Source: Ahaetulla prasina
Lineage: Eukaryota; Chordata; Lepidosauria; Squamata; Colubridae
Assembly: GCF_028640845.1 (NCBI RefSeq)
Contig: NC_080544.1
Span: 59,038,711-59,102,710 of the forward strand
Reading direction: 5' to 3'
DNA: 64,000 nucleotides
Part shown: positions 24,501 to 33,429 of the stretch, one piece after another
How positions within the stretch are numbered: position 1 is the first letter of the stretch
How the letters are laid out: each line of letters begins with the position of its first letter
Notes under the pieces: model-generated
The model's input: the letters and a program-made list of their open reading frames with translations, nothing else
Database searches by the model: none
What the model was told of the DNA's origin: nothing
Made by a program: the position numbers and the translations under genes

Positions 24501-26485
24501 TGCTCTCAGTGTATATAAAAGAAAAGACACGTTCATCAAGGTACAACATTTACAACACAATTGATGGTCAATATATCAATATAAATCATAAGGATTGCCA
24601 GCAACAAGTTATAGTCATACAGTCATAAGTGGAAAGAGATTGGTGATGGGAACTATGAAACGATTAATAGTAGTGCAGATTCAGTAAATAGTCTGACAGT
24701 GTTGAGGAAATTATTTGTTTAGCAGAGTGATGGCCTTCGGGGAAAAACTGTTCTTGTGTCTAGTTGTTCTGGTGTGTAGTGCTCTATAGTGTCGTTTTGA
24801 GGGTAGGAGTTGAAACAGTTTATGTCCTGGATGCGAGGGATCTGCAAATATTTTCACGGCCCTCTTCTTGATTCGTGCAGTATACAGTATAATATGTATA
24901 AGTGCAGTATAATGAATCTCAGAAAAAAATGCCTCTTCTTACCTGTAAAATTGCAGCATGCAGCCTGTGATAGCCATTCCTCCAGGAACTTGAAACGACA
25001 TTCTCCCTATTAAATTCATTTTTTCTCCTGAATCAGGATGGAAAGCTGAGTCATAAAGCTTTTTGGCATAGAAAAGCTGTTCCTCACTGGTTCCAGGGGG
25101 TATCGAACCTGCCCTAGAGGTGCAAAAAAGAAATACCCTCCTAGTTTATACCTCTTAATGATATCAGTACACAGCACGTGCCTCTTAAAAATTGTGCACT
25201 GGAGCTTTCTTCTTGAAACAACTGTGAGTGCAGGTTGGGGTCTTAACAACATTCAAATTTGTTGTATGCCAAAGCACCTCAATGCAATCTGCAATGTACA
25301 GAGCTGTATACAAGAAATTGAAGAAACCTTTTAAACCTAAGGCAGAAAATCTAAACTCAACACAATGAGTAGAAGCAAACCAACAATATTGCCCTTTTGG
25401 ATGATTAAATCTTCCAATAGCATCAAATCAGGTGCTTGAGGCAGCTGTTTCATTCTGTCTAGTAAATAAGGCTGGCTCTGTTTGTATAATATTATGCACT
25501 ATTCTGCCTTGCATTTCAATTCGCAAGAGTGTGGGATTTCAATGCGTGTAGATTTAATTTTCTACTAGTAAGTCCTAGGCAGGGAAATCCTTTCATAATG
25601 AAAGGTTTCCTTTTGTGAAAGTCTGTTCTCAGAAGAGGTTTGAGTATCCATTTAAGAATTATCACCACCCAATTCAATAATGACGTTAACAATAATGAAT
25701 CATTTTATTTTTAATTAATATTTTTATTTATTTATCTATTTATATTAGACTTATTTCATCTCACTCAGAGGCGATATCATTACTATTTGTTAATGCTCCA
25801 CAAATAAATGCACATAATCATGTGAAGAAAATGAAAAAAGGGGAAAAGATAACAGAAACACTTTTTAAATAAATTAAAATAAAGTTAAAAATGAGAAAAA
25901 TTAGTAAAAACATTAAGTTCTAAATTCTGTTTCAATTCAAACCAATTCTTGATTGATTGCATCAAATTATTTGTAAACATTGGAATTGGTTCTAATTACT
26001 ATTTTTACCTCAATTATTTCTCCTTTTAAAAAAAGTACTGTAGGTTTCTGTGTTTGACTAAATTTATGTAGTACGTCACACAAGGCAAACATCTATTCTG
26101 GATGTATGTTGTTCATTTTGTCACTAATGTGTATTTGTCAAATTTGGTGTTCTAGTCTGATATTGTTGATAAAGTGTCTCTTTTATAGTATTGGACCAAA
26201 TTGTCTTTGCGACTGTCATCACATGTCTGATTAGTTTTATTGATACATTTGAACAGAGGCAACTCTTAAGATTTTACAAAAGCTCCAAATTTGCTTGATA
26301 TTATTCAGCAACCTCCCAGTTGATTACCTGCAATTCTCTACAATTGTCTTAGCTGAATCCAACGTTTGCTCTGACACCAGCAGCGTCCGTGGATCTGTGA
26401 TGTTGAAAAAGTGCTTTACACGCCCCAAAAAAGTATTCTGGTCCCAGCGAGGGGCATCAATATTAAACTTGGCAATACTTGCCAT
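6499..26485 (-). CDS. SFXN2: Sideroflexin-2, full coding span (11 coding exons)
   Basis: Sideroflexins are multi-pass proteins of the inner mitochondrial membrane. SFXN1 imports serine for one-carbon metabolism, and SFXN2 is linked to mitochondrial iron and haem homeostasis. Eleven exons on the minus strand join with canonical GT/AG sites and unbroken phase into 966 nt (321 residues plus stop), against about 322 residues in the family. Visible hallmarks are [12 protein letters not shown] near residues 11-22, HPDSGEKM at 78-85, [11 protein letters not shown] at 117-127, [12 protein letters not shown] in the fifth exon, ITQVVVSRI in the seventh and the C-terminal YFNKGL. The NIDAPRWDQ start and the head-to-head ARL3 neighbour favour SFXN2 over SFXN1 or SFXN3. 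No frameshift or internal stop is seen. Exon borders are read by eye; orthology is inferred from remembered family sequence and synteny. Confidence 0.95.
7579..7626 (-). CDS. SFXN2: SFXN2 coding exon 10 (residues 273-289)
   Basis: This 48-nt exon has a TTGCAG acceptor and a GTACTA donor. It encodes [15 protein letters not shown], the last hydrophobic segment with the conserved ALFPQ, and ends in phase 2. Confidence 0.93.
7927..8052. mobile_element. Near-perfect palindromic hAT-like MITE with 8-bp TSD
   Basis: The element is almost entirely an inverted repeat: CTTGTGGACTTCAACTCCCA on the left arm is complemented by TGGGAGTTGAAGTCCACAAG on the right. It is flanked by the exact 8-bp duplication TTCTAAGC (7919-7926 and 8053-8060), the hAT target-site length. 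It sits in SFXN2 intronic DNA about 215 bp from an exon and would fold as a long hairpin. Confidence 0.88.
8269..8318 (-). CDS. SFXN2: SFXN2 coding exon 9 (residues 257-273)
   Basis: This 50-nt exon has a GGCAG acceptor and a GTAAGTA donor. It encodes [16 protein letters not shown] and ends in phase 2. Confidence 0.93.
9105..9212. mobile_element. Short hAT-like MITE (GGTGTCAAACTC ends)
   Basis: Inverted ends GGTGTCAAACTC and AGTTTGACACCCCTG, with AGCCCGTGGGCCACCAG near the right end. The flanks GAGTAGAG and GAGTAGTC resemble a decayed 8-bp target duplication. Same family as 32430-32547. Confidence 0.75.
9337..9577 (+). mobile_element. tRNA-derived squamate SINE, TSD visible
   Basis: The 5' part carries a polymerase III A box (TGGCGCAGTGGTTAGAGTGC) and a degenerate B box (GCAGTTCAAATCTC). 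It is followed by the AAGGTTAACTCAGCCTTCCA body and a TATAAGTCTAAGGGC tail with GCTATT repeats. The 9-bp GCTATTCTG flanks both sides (9328-9336 and 9578-9586). Confidence 0.85.
10262..10311 (-). CDS. SFXN2: SFXN2 coding exon 8 (residues 240-256)
   Basis: This 50-nt exon has a TTTTTAG acceptor and a GTAAGG donor. It encodes [17 protein letters not shown] and ends in phase 0. Confidence 0.93.
11419..11485 (-). CDS. SFXN2: SFXN2 coding exon 7 (residues 218-240)
   Basis: This 67-nt exon has a TTTTAG acceptor and a GTAAGTG donor. It encodes [19 protein letters not shown] followed by PGM and ends in phase 1. Confidence 0.94.
12549..12930. mobile_element. MITE of the AGTCCTCGACTTAC family, copy C
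   Basis: It begins ATAGTTCTAAACTTACAACA and ends TTGTGAGGACTACCTGTA, with the family's CACTTAGCAAC and CTTGGCAACTGACTCATA blocks. It is more diverged at its left end than the other copies. Confidence 0.68.
14091..14326 (+). mobile_element. tRNA-derived squamate SINE, head partly deleted
   Basis: It shares GCAGTACTGAAGGCTGCTTC, CAAGGTTGACTCAGCTTTCC and the TATAAGTCTAAGTACC tail with the SINE at 9337. The A-box region is shortened, so the copy is probably inactive. Confidence 0.75.
16276..16336 (-). CDS. SFXN2: SFXN2 coding exon 6 (residues 197-217)
   Basis: This 61-nt exon has a TTAG acceptor and a GTAAGTA donor. It encodes [20 protein letters not shown], the hydrophilic loop after the AAANC motif, and ends in phase 0. 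Confidence 0.93.
19705..19790 (-). CDS. SFXN2: SFXN2 coding exon 5 (residues 169-197)
   Basis: This 86-nt exon has an ACAG acceptor and a GTAAGTC donor. It encodes [19 protein letters not shown], the sideroflexin core motif. The exon ends in phase 2 and joins cleanly to the next exon as QEL. Confidence 0.95.
20300..20990 (+). mobile_element. CR1/L2-group LINE, 3' end with (AAAT)n tail
   Basis: An open frame at 20403-20840 has the C-terminal signature of CR1/L2-type LINE polymerases ([20 protein letters not shown], then [15 protein letters not shown]). It is followed by a short 3' UTR and about seven AAAT units. The catalytic reverse-transcriptase motifs are absent, so this is a 5'-truncated copy. 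It is antisense to SFXN2. The tail is unlike that of the (ATTCT)n LINEs, so this is a different subfamily. The left boundary is approximate. Confidence 0.75.
21012..21087 (-). CDS. SFXN2: SFXN2 coding exon 4 (residues 143-168)
   Basis: This 76-nt exon has a TTCAG acceptor and a GTACAA donor and ends in phase 0. It encodes [19 protein letters not shown], a hydrophobic, probably membrane-spanning segment. The donor lies about 22 bp from the (AAAT)n tail of a LINE fragment. Confidence 0.94.
21938..22036 (-). CDS. SFXN2: SFXN2 coding exon 3 (residues 110-143)
   Basis: This 99-nt exon has a TACAG acceptor and a GTAAGTG donor, phase 2 at both ends. It encodes [17 protein letters not shown] and [10 protein letters not shown], one of the most conserved blocks of sideroflexins. 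Confidence 0.95.
23101..23613 (+). mobile_element. 513-bp hAT-like MITE with exact 8-bp TSD, copy 1
   Basis: The ends are inverted (GGTAGTCAACCTGG and AGGTTGACTACCCCTGG). The flanking 8-bp ATTAGATC is identical on both sides (23093-23100 and 23614-23621). The interior includes CCGCCCACTAGTGGGCG and a GC-rich stretch. A second copy in inverse orientation lies at 47759-48272. No transposase frame is present. Confidence 0.92.
23790..23807. repeat. (CA)n microsatellite next to a G-run
   Basis: About nine CA units follow a nine-base G-run near 23770. Confidence 0.8.
24432..24893 (-). mobile_element. CR1-L3-type LINE 3' end, minus orientation
   Basis: On the minus strand this copy matches the 3' end of the large LINE at 28.4-31.2 kb, from the TGCACGAATCAAGAAGAGGG block to the TTGGCCAATAAAATTCTATT tail. 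It is 5'-truncated, lies in the same orientation as SFXN2, and stops about 50 bp from the donor side of coding exon 2. Confidence 0.88.
24943..25113 (-). CDS. SFXN2: SFXN2 coding exon 2 (residues 53-110)
   Basis: This 171-nt exon lies between a CTAG acceptor and a GTAAGA donor and is phase 2 at both ends. It carries the family signature HPDSGEKM and then [15 protein letters not shown], which leads into the first hydrophobic segment. A LINE 3' end stops about 50 bp downstream of its donor. Confidence 0.95.
26328..26485 (-). CDS. SFXN2: SFXN2 coding exon 1 (start codon, residues 1-53)
   Basis: The ATG is at 26485-26483, six bases after an AG acceptor (exon boundary 26491). The exon ends in phase 2 at a GTAATC donor. 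It encodes the N-terminal [16 protein letters not shown] segment and the conserved [10 protein letters not shown] stretch. This Met is chosen because it sits at the family's usual N-terminus just before NIDAPRWDQ. Confidence 0.95.
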
Positions 26486-27120
26486 TGTTCACTGCAAAGG
26501 GAGTACAGAAGAAAGGACAAGTTATAAATCAAAACTGTAGCTCTCTGCTTTTTTTGCCAAGTTGTCATCCAAAAATTGTGAATTACTTTTTGAAGATTGT
26601 AGACAAAGGAAGAATGTACCTGTTAGCATTTTGTCCTACTGATTTATCAATTATTTGCCCACAGATTTGTGTGGACAGAAGATGAGAATTTTGCTTGCTA
26701 AGCCAAACAGAGGAAGGCAGCAAAAGATAGCTGGTGAATTCAGCTGCTGCACCCTCAGACTGTACAATTTTATTCAGAGTACACAAAAATCTTTACAAGC
26801 TTTGCCACTTGTCCCGAACAAATTAACTAACTGTTTACTATGCACAGCCAGCATTCAGTCACAATTTCATACACCATTTCATGGAATCTATAACACATAA
26901 AAATAGCATCAATATAGTTTTTTTACAAAACACAATAGGTTAAAAAAAACACAACACTTATACTATACTAACTATTCTAATACTATATGTTAGAATCATA
27001 TATGTATTTGAATAATTGCATTAAATAACTATTTACTGTTAACAAAATGTATTTATATCCTTCTTCGTTATATTTTTTTCACTTTTAAAAAATTCTGTTT
27101 TTTCTATTTCTTTAATAATA

Positions 27121-27508
27121 TACCATATTTTTTGGACTATAAGATGCACCTGACTATAAGGGGCACCTAAATTTAGAAGAGGAAATCAACAAAAAAAAAG
27201 TTTTTGGCCTCCACGCACCCCGTTTTGGGGTCTTTTCCAGCCTTTTTTTCGGCCTGTTTTTGAGGCTTTTTTCAGCCTATTTTTTGAGGCTTTTCCAGCC
27301 CATTTTCAAGGCTTTTTTCAACCCATTTTCTAGGCTTTTTTCAGCCCATTTTTTAGGCTTTTTTTGGGCTGTTTTTTCTGAAAAAATTGGTCAAAAAAAG
27401 TGCCTTGAAAACGGGCTTTCGGCAATATTTAGTCTATAAGATGCACAGACATTTTCACCCACCTTTGGGAGACAAAAAAGTTTGTCTTATAGTCGGAAAA
27501 ATATGGTA
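27121..27508. mobile_element. MITE with TA target site and T/G-rich internal repeats
   Basis: The ends are inverted (TACCATATTTTTTGGACTAT and ATAGTCGGAAAAATATGGTA). ATAAGATGCAC occurs in both halves. The TA at each edge suggests a TA target, as in mariner-like or PIF-like elements. The middle (about 27.2-27.38 kb) is a degenerate tandem of GGCTTTTTTCAGCCCATTTT units. Confidence 0.8.
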
Positions 27509-28390
27509 TGTATCATTATTTTTATGGGTTTTGTTTTTTGCCACTAATTTAAAAAGCAATAAAATAAAAATCAATTACCTAGGAGTTTAGTTTCAATATG
27601 GTGGACACAGAGATTCTGGAAAATCCAAAGAAGCTTTTTTTTGCACCTAGATAATGGGATCCCATCAGGTATAAGCTTGATAGACAAGCCACGATCAGAT
27701 CATGGCCAAAGATGGATAATTCACATAAACACCTCAATTTCATGGACATTTGAAATATTGTAATTGAGTAAAAAAGTTTCTGAAAGGGTTGGAAATTAGG
27801 TGGAAAAGTCAATTACTAGCTTATATGATGTTTGTTCAAGCAATGAACTTTGGTATTAACCAGATCACAGGGTGTATGTTCAGTCATACAAAAATACTAT
27901 CCACTCAAAGCGGGAGATTTTTATTGGCCTGTTTTCTCCATAATGAGTACTTAGTACAAATGGAAACTGCTAAAATAATTGTTACATATTCCTAACAAAT
28001 GCTGCATGTACAATCTTTTAAAATATAGTCAACCGTCAGCCTCAAAATTAGTGCAGTGTTAAAACAGACCATAAATACCATCCTATAAGGAGATATTAAG
28101 CAGGTCTATAAGCAGTTTTTTACTGGTTGATCTTCTCAGCAGACATTCAGTAATGCATCCCACATCCATTCTCTGAAATCTTAAAAATTCTAAGAACTGA
28201 TACAGCAAACTAAGAATGTTTTCTTTGAGCTCCAAATTGCTATGTAGAAATGGACAATGGCAGTAATGCTTAAAGTTTTAGGTACAGATATAGTCTCCCT
28301 TTTTCACTAATCCACCTGGCCTAATATCCTACAATGACCCATGCCTTCCTCTAGATTACTGAGACATGCTGGATATGGTTTGAAAGGAAA

Positions 28391-28698
28391 CTACAGCCAC
28401 CTATCTCCACAACCCCCATCTCAGACACACCAACAACAGCCAAGCCTCCTACAACTGACCCCATTTCATTGGGTTCACAACCCCTAGTGATCACAGATAA
28501 GGAAGTGCAGAACCTATTTCACAGACAAAAGCCAGGAAAAGCTCCAGGCCCAGACAAGATAACTCCTTCTTGCTTAAAAGTCTGTGCTGACCAATTGGCC
28601 CCCATCTTCACCCATATTTTCAATAAATCACTAGAGATGTGTTATGTTCTTTCTTGCTTCAAACGCTCTACCATCATCCCAGTGCCGAAGAAGCCCAC
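28391..28698 (+). pseudogene. LINE ORF2 fragment before the first LTR
   Basis: The frame is open from about 28391 and reads through PLVITDKEVQNLFHRQKPGK and on to STIIPVPKKP, the first conserved block of a LINE reverse transcriptase. It is cut by the solo LTR inserted at 28699; the matching frame resumes at 29223. Confidence 0.82.
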
Positions 28699-29217
28699 TG
28701 TTGTGTTTTGCCCGCCCTCAGAGCAGCCGGGGCCTTCTTACCTGCTCCCCAACACTGAGGAATGTATGCCTTCCAGCCCAAGTCCTGGCTCCATGCCCCC
28801 ACAAACTGCAGAAGAAGGAGCATCTCCCTGCCCCAGCCCTGACTCCATGCCCAGGCAAACGGAGCAGCTAGACCCCTCCCCCTCCTCCACAGCAGGTGAG
28901 CCTGAGGAGGGTTTACTCCCAAGAACAGCTGATTGGAGTGACCCTCGCATCAGAAGATTGGAGAGGCGGAGGCAACAGAGGAAGGAGGGCAGGCCTTAAT
29001 GAGTGCTGAGTCATGGAGCCACACCCCATGGCCTATATAAAGGAGCTACTTTCTGGCAGTCTCTGAGTCAGGCAAAAGTCAAACTTATCTTGCTGAAGTC
29101 ACTTACTGGTCTCCTGCCTGCTCTGAGGACTTTGCTAGAACTTTGGGCAGAGCTGCAGAGGCAAGCCTGATTCGGATTTCCCGGACCCAGCCGTCAGCGG
29201 AGGAGTGGGACACGACA
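28699..29217 (+). mobile_element. Solo LTR 1 inside the LINE, TSD CCCAC
   Basis: A 519-bp element beginning TGTTGTGTTTTG and ending GACACGACA, with a short terminal inverted repeat TGTYGTG/CACGACA. It is flanked by CCCAC on both sides (28694-28698 and 29218-29222). The TG...CA ends and 5-bp duplication mark an LTR. A TATA-like GCCTATATAAAGG lies about 190 bp before its right end. No internal retroelement sequence adjoins it. The proline/serine-rich open frames over it are chance translations of a GC-rich minisatellite. Confidence 0.9.
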
Positions 29218-29222
29218 CCCAC

Positions 29223-29550
29223 CATCAAGGAACTGAATGACTACAGACCAGTTGCTTTAACATCTGTAGTCATGAAAACCTTTGAAAGGCTAGTGCTTTC
29301 CTACCTGAAAACCATCACAGATCCGCTGTTAGACCCCTTGCAATTTGCATACCGAGCAAATAGATCAACAGATGATGCTGTTAATATGGCTCTGCACTAC
29401 ATTCTACAACATCTTGAGTCTCCAAAGACCTATGCAAGGGTCCTTTTTGTAGACTTTAGTTCAGCATTCAATACCATCATTCCAGACACTCTTCTAACTA
29501 AACTAAACCAGCTACAGAACAGACTTGTAAGTGGATCACAAGCTTCCTAA
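29223..29550 (+). pseudogene. LINE reverse transcriptase, middle fragment
   Basis: It resumes immediately after the LTR's target duplication, with [40 protein letters not shown] and [19 protein letters not shown]. The reading then drifts out of frame and stops at 29550; the following family-like residues appear in another frame, so a small indel is likely near 29.52 kb. Confidence 0.8.
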
Positions 29551-29567
29551 CAAACAGGAAGCAGCAG

Positions 29568-30383
29568 GTGAAGCTAAGCAAGATCACATCAAATACCTGT
29601 ACAATTAGTTCAGGGGTCCCCCAAGGCTGTGTGCTCTCCCCACTTCTCTTCTCTCTGTATACCAATGACTGCATCTCCAATGATCCATCTGTTAAGCTAC
29701 TGAACTTCGCAGATGACACAAGAGTGATCGGTCTCATTCGAGACAATGACGAATCCGCATATAGACGAGAGGTCAAACGACTAGCCTTGTGGTGCAACCA
29801 AAACAATCTGGAACTGAACACACTCAAAACCATAGAAATGGTGGTAGACTTTAGGAGAAACCCTTCCATACTTCCACCTCTCACAATACTTGACAACACA
29901 GTATCAACAGTAGAAACCTTCAAATTTCTAGGTTCTATCATATGGCAAGATCTAAAATGGACAGCTAACATCAAAAACATCATTAAAAAAGGACAACAAA
30001 GAATGTTCTTTCTGCACCAACTCATTAAGCTCAAACTGCCCAAGGAGCTGCTGATTCAGTTCTACAGAGGAATTATTGAGTCTGTCATTTGCACCTCTAT
30101 AACTGTCTGGTTCGGTTCTGCAACCCAACAAGAAAAACACAGACTTCAGAGGATAATTAGAACTGCAGAAAAAATAATTGCTACCAACCTGCCTTCCATT
30201 GAGGACCTGTATACTGCACGAATCAAGAAGAGGGCCGTGAAAATATTTACAGACCCCTCGCATCCTGGACATAAACTGTTTCAACTCCTACCCTCAAAAC
30301 GACGCTATAGAGCACTGCACACCAGAACAACTAGACACAAGAACAGTTTTTTCCCGAAGGCCATCACTCTGCTAAACAAATAA
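29568..30383 (+). pseudogene. LINE reverse transcriptase, catalytic and C-terminal fragment
   Basis: A 271-residue open frame with SSGVPQGCVLSPLLFSLYTN, the FADD catalytic motif, a LWCNQNNLELN thumb-proximal block and the terminal [13 protein letters not shown] before its stop. It is intact within itself but lacks the upstream palm motifs, which are in other frames. Confidence 0.85.
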
Positions 30384-30478
30384 TTCCATCAACACTGTCA
30401 GACTATTTACTGAATCTGCACTACTATTAATCGTCTCATAGTTCCCATCACCAGTCTCTTTCCACTTATGACTGTATG

Positions 30479-31053
30479 TGTTGTGTCTTGTCCGCTCTCA
30501 CCACAGCCGGGGTCTGCTTATCTGCTCCCGAACACGGAGGAATGTATGCCTCCCGGCCCCAGTTCTGGCTCCATGCCCAGACAAGCTGCAGAGGAGGGGG
30601 CACCTCCCGGTCCCAGCCCTGGCTCCATGCCCAAGCAGGCTGCAGAGGAGGGAGCATCCCCCGGCCCCAGCCCTGGCTCCATGCCCAGGCAAACGGAGCA
30701 GCTAGACCCCTCCCCCTCCTCCACAGCATGTGAGCCTGAGGAAAGTTTACTTCCAACAACAGCTGATTGGAGTGACCCTCGCATCAGAAGATTGGATAGG
30801 TGGAGGCAACAGAAGGAAGGGAGGGGCAGGCCTTAATGAGTGCTGAGTCATGGAGCCACACCCCATGGCCTATATAAAGGATCTGCTTTCTGGCAGTCTC
30901 TGAGTCAGGCAAAGTCGAACTTATCTTGCTGAAGTCACTTACTGGTCTCCTGCCTGCTCTGAGGACTTTGCTAGGACTTTGGGCAGAGCTGCAGAGGCAA
31001 GCCTGATTCGGATTTCCCTGACCCGGCTGTCAGCGGAGGAGTAGGACACGACA
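30479..31053 (+). mobile_element. Solo LTR 2 inside the LINE, TSD GTATG
   Basis: A 575-bp second copy of the same LTR family in the same orientation, TGTTGTGTCTTG to GGACACGACA, flanked by GTATG (30474-30478 and 31054-31058). It also has GGCCTATATAAAGGA. It is longer than copy 1, apparently through an extra unit of the internal CCCAGCCCTGGCTCCATGCC minisatellite. It lies in the LINE 3' UTR. Confidence 0.9.
30560..30700 (+). repeat. GC-rich minisatellite inside solo LTR 2
   Basis: Three or more imperfect units of about 57 bp built around CAGCCCTGGCTCCATGCCCA and TGCAGAGGAGGG. Solo LTR 1 carries about two. Repeat expansion explains the length difference and the long chance frames in several registers on both strands. 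Confidence 0.8.
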
Positions 31054-31480
31054 GTATGACTATAACTTGTTGCTGGCAAACCTTATGATTTATATTGATA
31101 TACTGACCATCAATTGTGTTGTAAATGTTGTACCTTGATGAACGTATCTTTTCTTTTATGTACACTGAGAGCATATGCACCAAGATAAATTCCTTGTGTG
31201 TCCAATCACACTTGGCCAATAAAAATTCTATTCTATTCTATTCTATATTGCCTGGATCTGAAAAATATTTATAAACAACTAATGCAAGCAGCACCTGGTA
31301 TGCATGTCAAAATGAGTCCTGAAATAACTTCACTGAATTCCAATTTATTTCCAAATTTTTCTGAGTTGCTTATTCATACCTGTATATCTTGGACCAGGTG
31401 ATCTTGAAAACTACTCATATAAATCTGCCAGAGCCTGCATTATGCAGTGAAGATCAGCTTTTATGTCCCATATCCTAGAG

Positions 31481-31610
31481 CAGGGGTCCCCAAACTTGGC
31501 AGCTTTAAGGCTTGTGGACTTAAAGCATAGCATAGTTGAGCATAGCTGGCTGGAGAATTCTGGGAGTTGAAGTCCACAAGTCTTAAAGCTGCCTAGTTTG
31601 AAGACCTCTG
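31481..31610. mobile_element. Palindromic hAT-like MITE, second copy
   Basis: Same family as 7927-8052, with CAGGGGTCCCCAAACTTGGC at the left end and GGGAGTTGAAGTCCACAAGT in the right arm. The flanks TCCTAGAG and TCCTAAAG are a one-mismatch 8-bp duplication. It begins about 235 bp after the LINE tail. Confidence 0.82.
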
Positions 31611-32429
31611 TCCTAAAGATTCATGCTTTTAGGGACAGGAGCTTTCAGTTATAATTATACTCAAAATTTCCAAAACCTGGACTTTTGAAAGTACAGTTTG
31701 CTGAACAAGCATCAGGGTGATTGTTTTGCCTATAATGTGGATTCACACAACGCATTTTGCCAAAAGCAGATCTGGGTGCATCGTATTATTTGTGGCCCGC
31801 TTTTGCAGAAGAAGGCTTGACCTTAGGAACTCTTTTCCTAAAGAGACTAGGCTGGCTCCCTCAGTGTAGATGATAGATAAAAACCATAATGTTCTGCCAA
31901 CATTTTAATAATTATTGTCATTTCTTCAATTTAAAAGGCTTTTTAAAGTAATGTATTCATTGAAATATATGTAATATTTTTATTGTCTTTTACTGGGTTT
32001 TTAGTTTTTGTCTACAATTACATTTTATTTTTATGGTTTTTTTCCTCTAATGATCTCAAATAATGGGGAAGAACAAATCTGAATAATATATTCAATAAAT
32101 GGAGGTAAACACCTCCTGTGCTATTTAAATAATGTTTCTATAGTCATGGGTAGTGCACCTTTGAACTGTAGAGCTGTTTTAAAGATGAAGCATTGCTGAA
32201 AATACACTAATATCTAACACCACTTCTTTTAATTGATAGAGATACAAGTATTCCAGTTCTATGTGCATCCCCCAAATATACCATTATTGAAAACAACTGA
32301 TTATAAAAAAAAGAAAAGTCTTTCACAATGTTGCATCTGCACAATTCGAAAGGTTTAATTCTGAGAAAACTCAACTCTATTTTGTCATAGCAAAGACAAA
32401 GATCTTTTAACAGAGAGATAGAGATAGAT

Positions 32430-32547
32430 CAGGCGTGTCAAACTCATGGCCCGTGGGCCGGATGAGTCACGCCCACCCCTGATTTAGAAAAAAAAGTCAC
32501 GATACATCACGTGACAATAATGTGACACTGTGAGTTTGACACCCCTG
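32430..32547. mobile_element. Short hAT-like MITE (GTGTCAAACTC ends), second copy
   Basis: The ends CAGGCGTGTCAAACTCATGG and GTGAGTTTGACACCCCTG are inverted. The flanks AGATAGAT and AGGTAGAT resemble an 8-bp duplication. Confidence 0.8.
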
Positions 32548-33429
32548 AGGTAGATAGATGGGGTAGTGGTGTTTACTTATGATGTTTCAACCATATCTTT
32601 TTTCCTTTTTGTTTTAAAGGAAAAGCAAGCTAAAAATAATTAAAATACTGATGCAAGGGAGTTCTTAAGTCAGAGGAGCTTCTCAAGACTAATTTTAATA
32701 ATAAAAACCAACATGCAAAATGTTTAAGCTTTTCTCCAGGCAAAGGCATTCATGACTAGCAAAATTATTTAAAAATTGTCTGCAGCAACAAGCTTACTGG
32801 GCTGTGAAGTACTCTTTAACTTATCTTGCTAAACCACAGTTTATAAATCACAAAGGCAGGGTTCACAAATAAGCAGAGAATGTTGCAATTTCTGAGGGAG
32901 ACACTCTGTGAGAAGCTATTAGGGCTTAAACCACAGGACAGGGGAAGAGGGAAAAAAGTCTGCTCAGGGTAGAAGCAGTGGCAAATCATTTCAATTGTTG
33001 TGATTAAAGTATGCAGACATGTCCATGAAGATACTAGGAGTCATGTTCAAATAAAAAAGTTGTTTCTTTATTGTATGTATATAGACCTATATTCCTTACA
33101 TACATTGGAGTATTTCTGGCTGTTCATCACAATGCAGTATATAAAGAAATAAGATTATTCTGTTTAGAATTACATAAGCACTTTTTCCTAAAACTCCTGA
33201 ATTAAAGCATGAGAAAATTCTTATTTCGTTGATTTACTGACACATTTTATATAAACCTGGAATTTTAGTTAAAATACTTGCTAACATGGGATACTATTTA
33301 ATATTTCACACATGCTAAACCATGATGTGTGAAAAGTCACCACTGAAAGGTTTATTAGATGTTTTTCTATTAAATTCACAAAGCAATTTGAGACAATATA
33401 ATTCTTTATATTGTTTATATTATATTGTT

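Larger units (their letters stand above)
6599..26327 (-). other. SFXN2: SFXN2 introns between coding exons
   Basis: The ten introns range from about 0.64 to 4.8 kb; the longest is 11486-16275. Contents are the SINEs, MITEs, LINE ends and simple repeats listed separately, otherwise unremarkable AT-rich sequence. Short runs include poly-C near 8147, (AAAC)n near 11496, a TTATTAAC repeat at 17751-17791 and (CA)n near 23790. No nested gene or recognisable structural RNA was seen. Confidence 0.7.
28340..31246 (+). mobile_element. CR1-L3-type LINE, interrupted by two solo LTRs
   Basis: A non-LTR retrotransposon antisense to SFXN2. Frames carry the reverse-transcriptase core in order: [57 protein letters not shown], the catalytic NFADDTRVIG and the C-terminal [13 protein letters not shown]. 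The tail (CCAATAAAAATTCTATTCTA, then further ATTCT units) matches the snake CR1-L3 tail. The copy is dead: a frame change lies near 29.52 kb, and solo LTRs occupy 28699-29217 and 30479-31053. The left end is approximate; an endonuclease domain was not recognised, so it is 5'-truncated. Confidence 0.88.

Noticed and set aside
28469..28999. 176-residue frame that looks like one protein
   Set aside because: It fuses a LINE reverse-transcriptase start with chance translation of the solo LTR; the boundary coincides with the LTR edge at 28699.
29498..30043. 181-residue minus-strand frame
   Set aside because: It is the shadow of the LINE reverse transcriptase on the plus strand, which has FADD and the other family motifs.
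30468..30836. Pro/Ser-rich frames on both strands
   Set aside because: They are translations of the GC-rich minisatellite in solo LTR 2, open in several registers at once.
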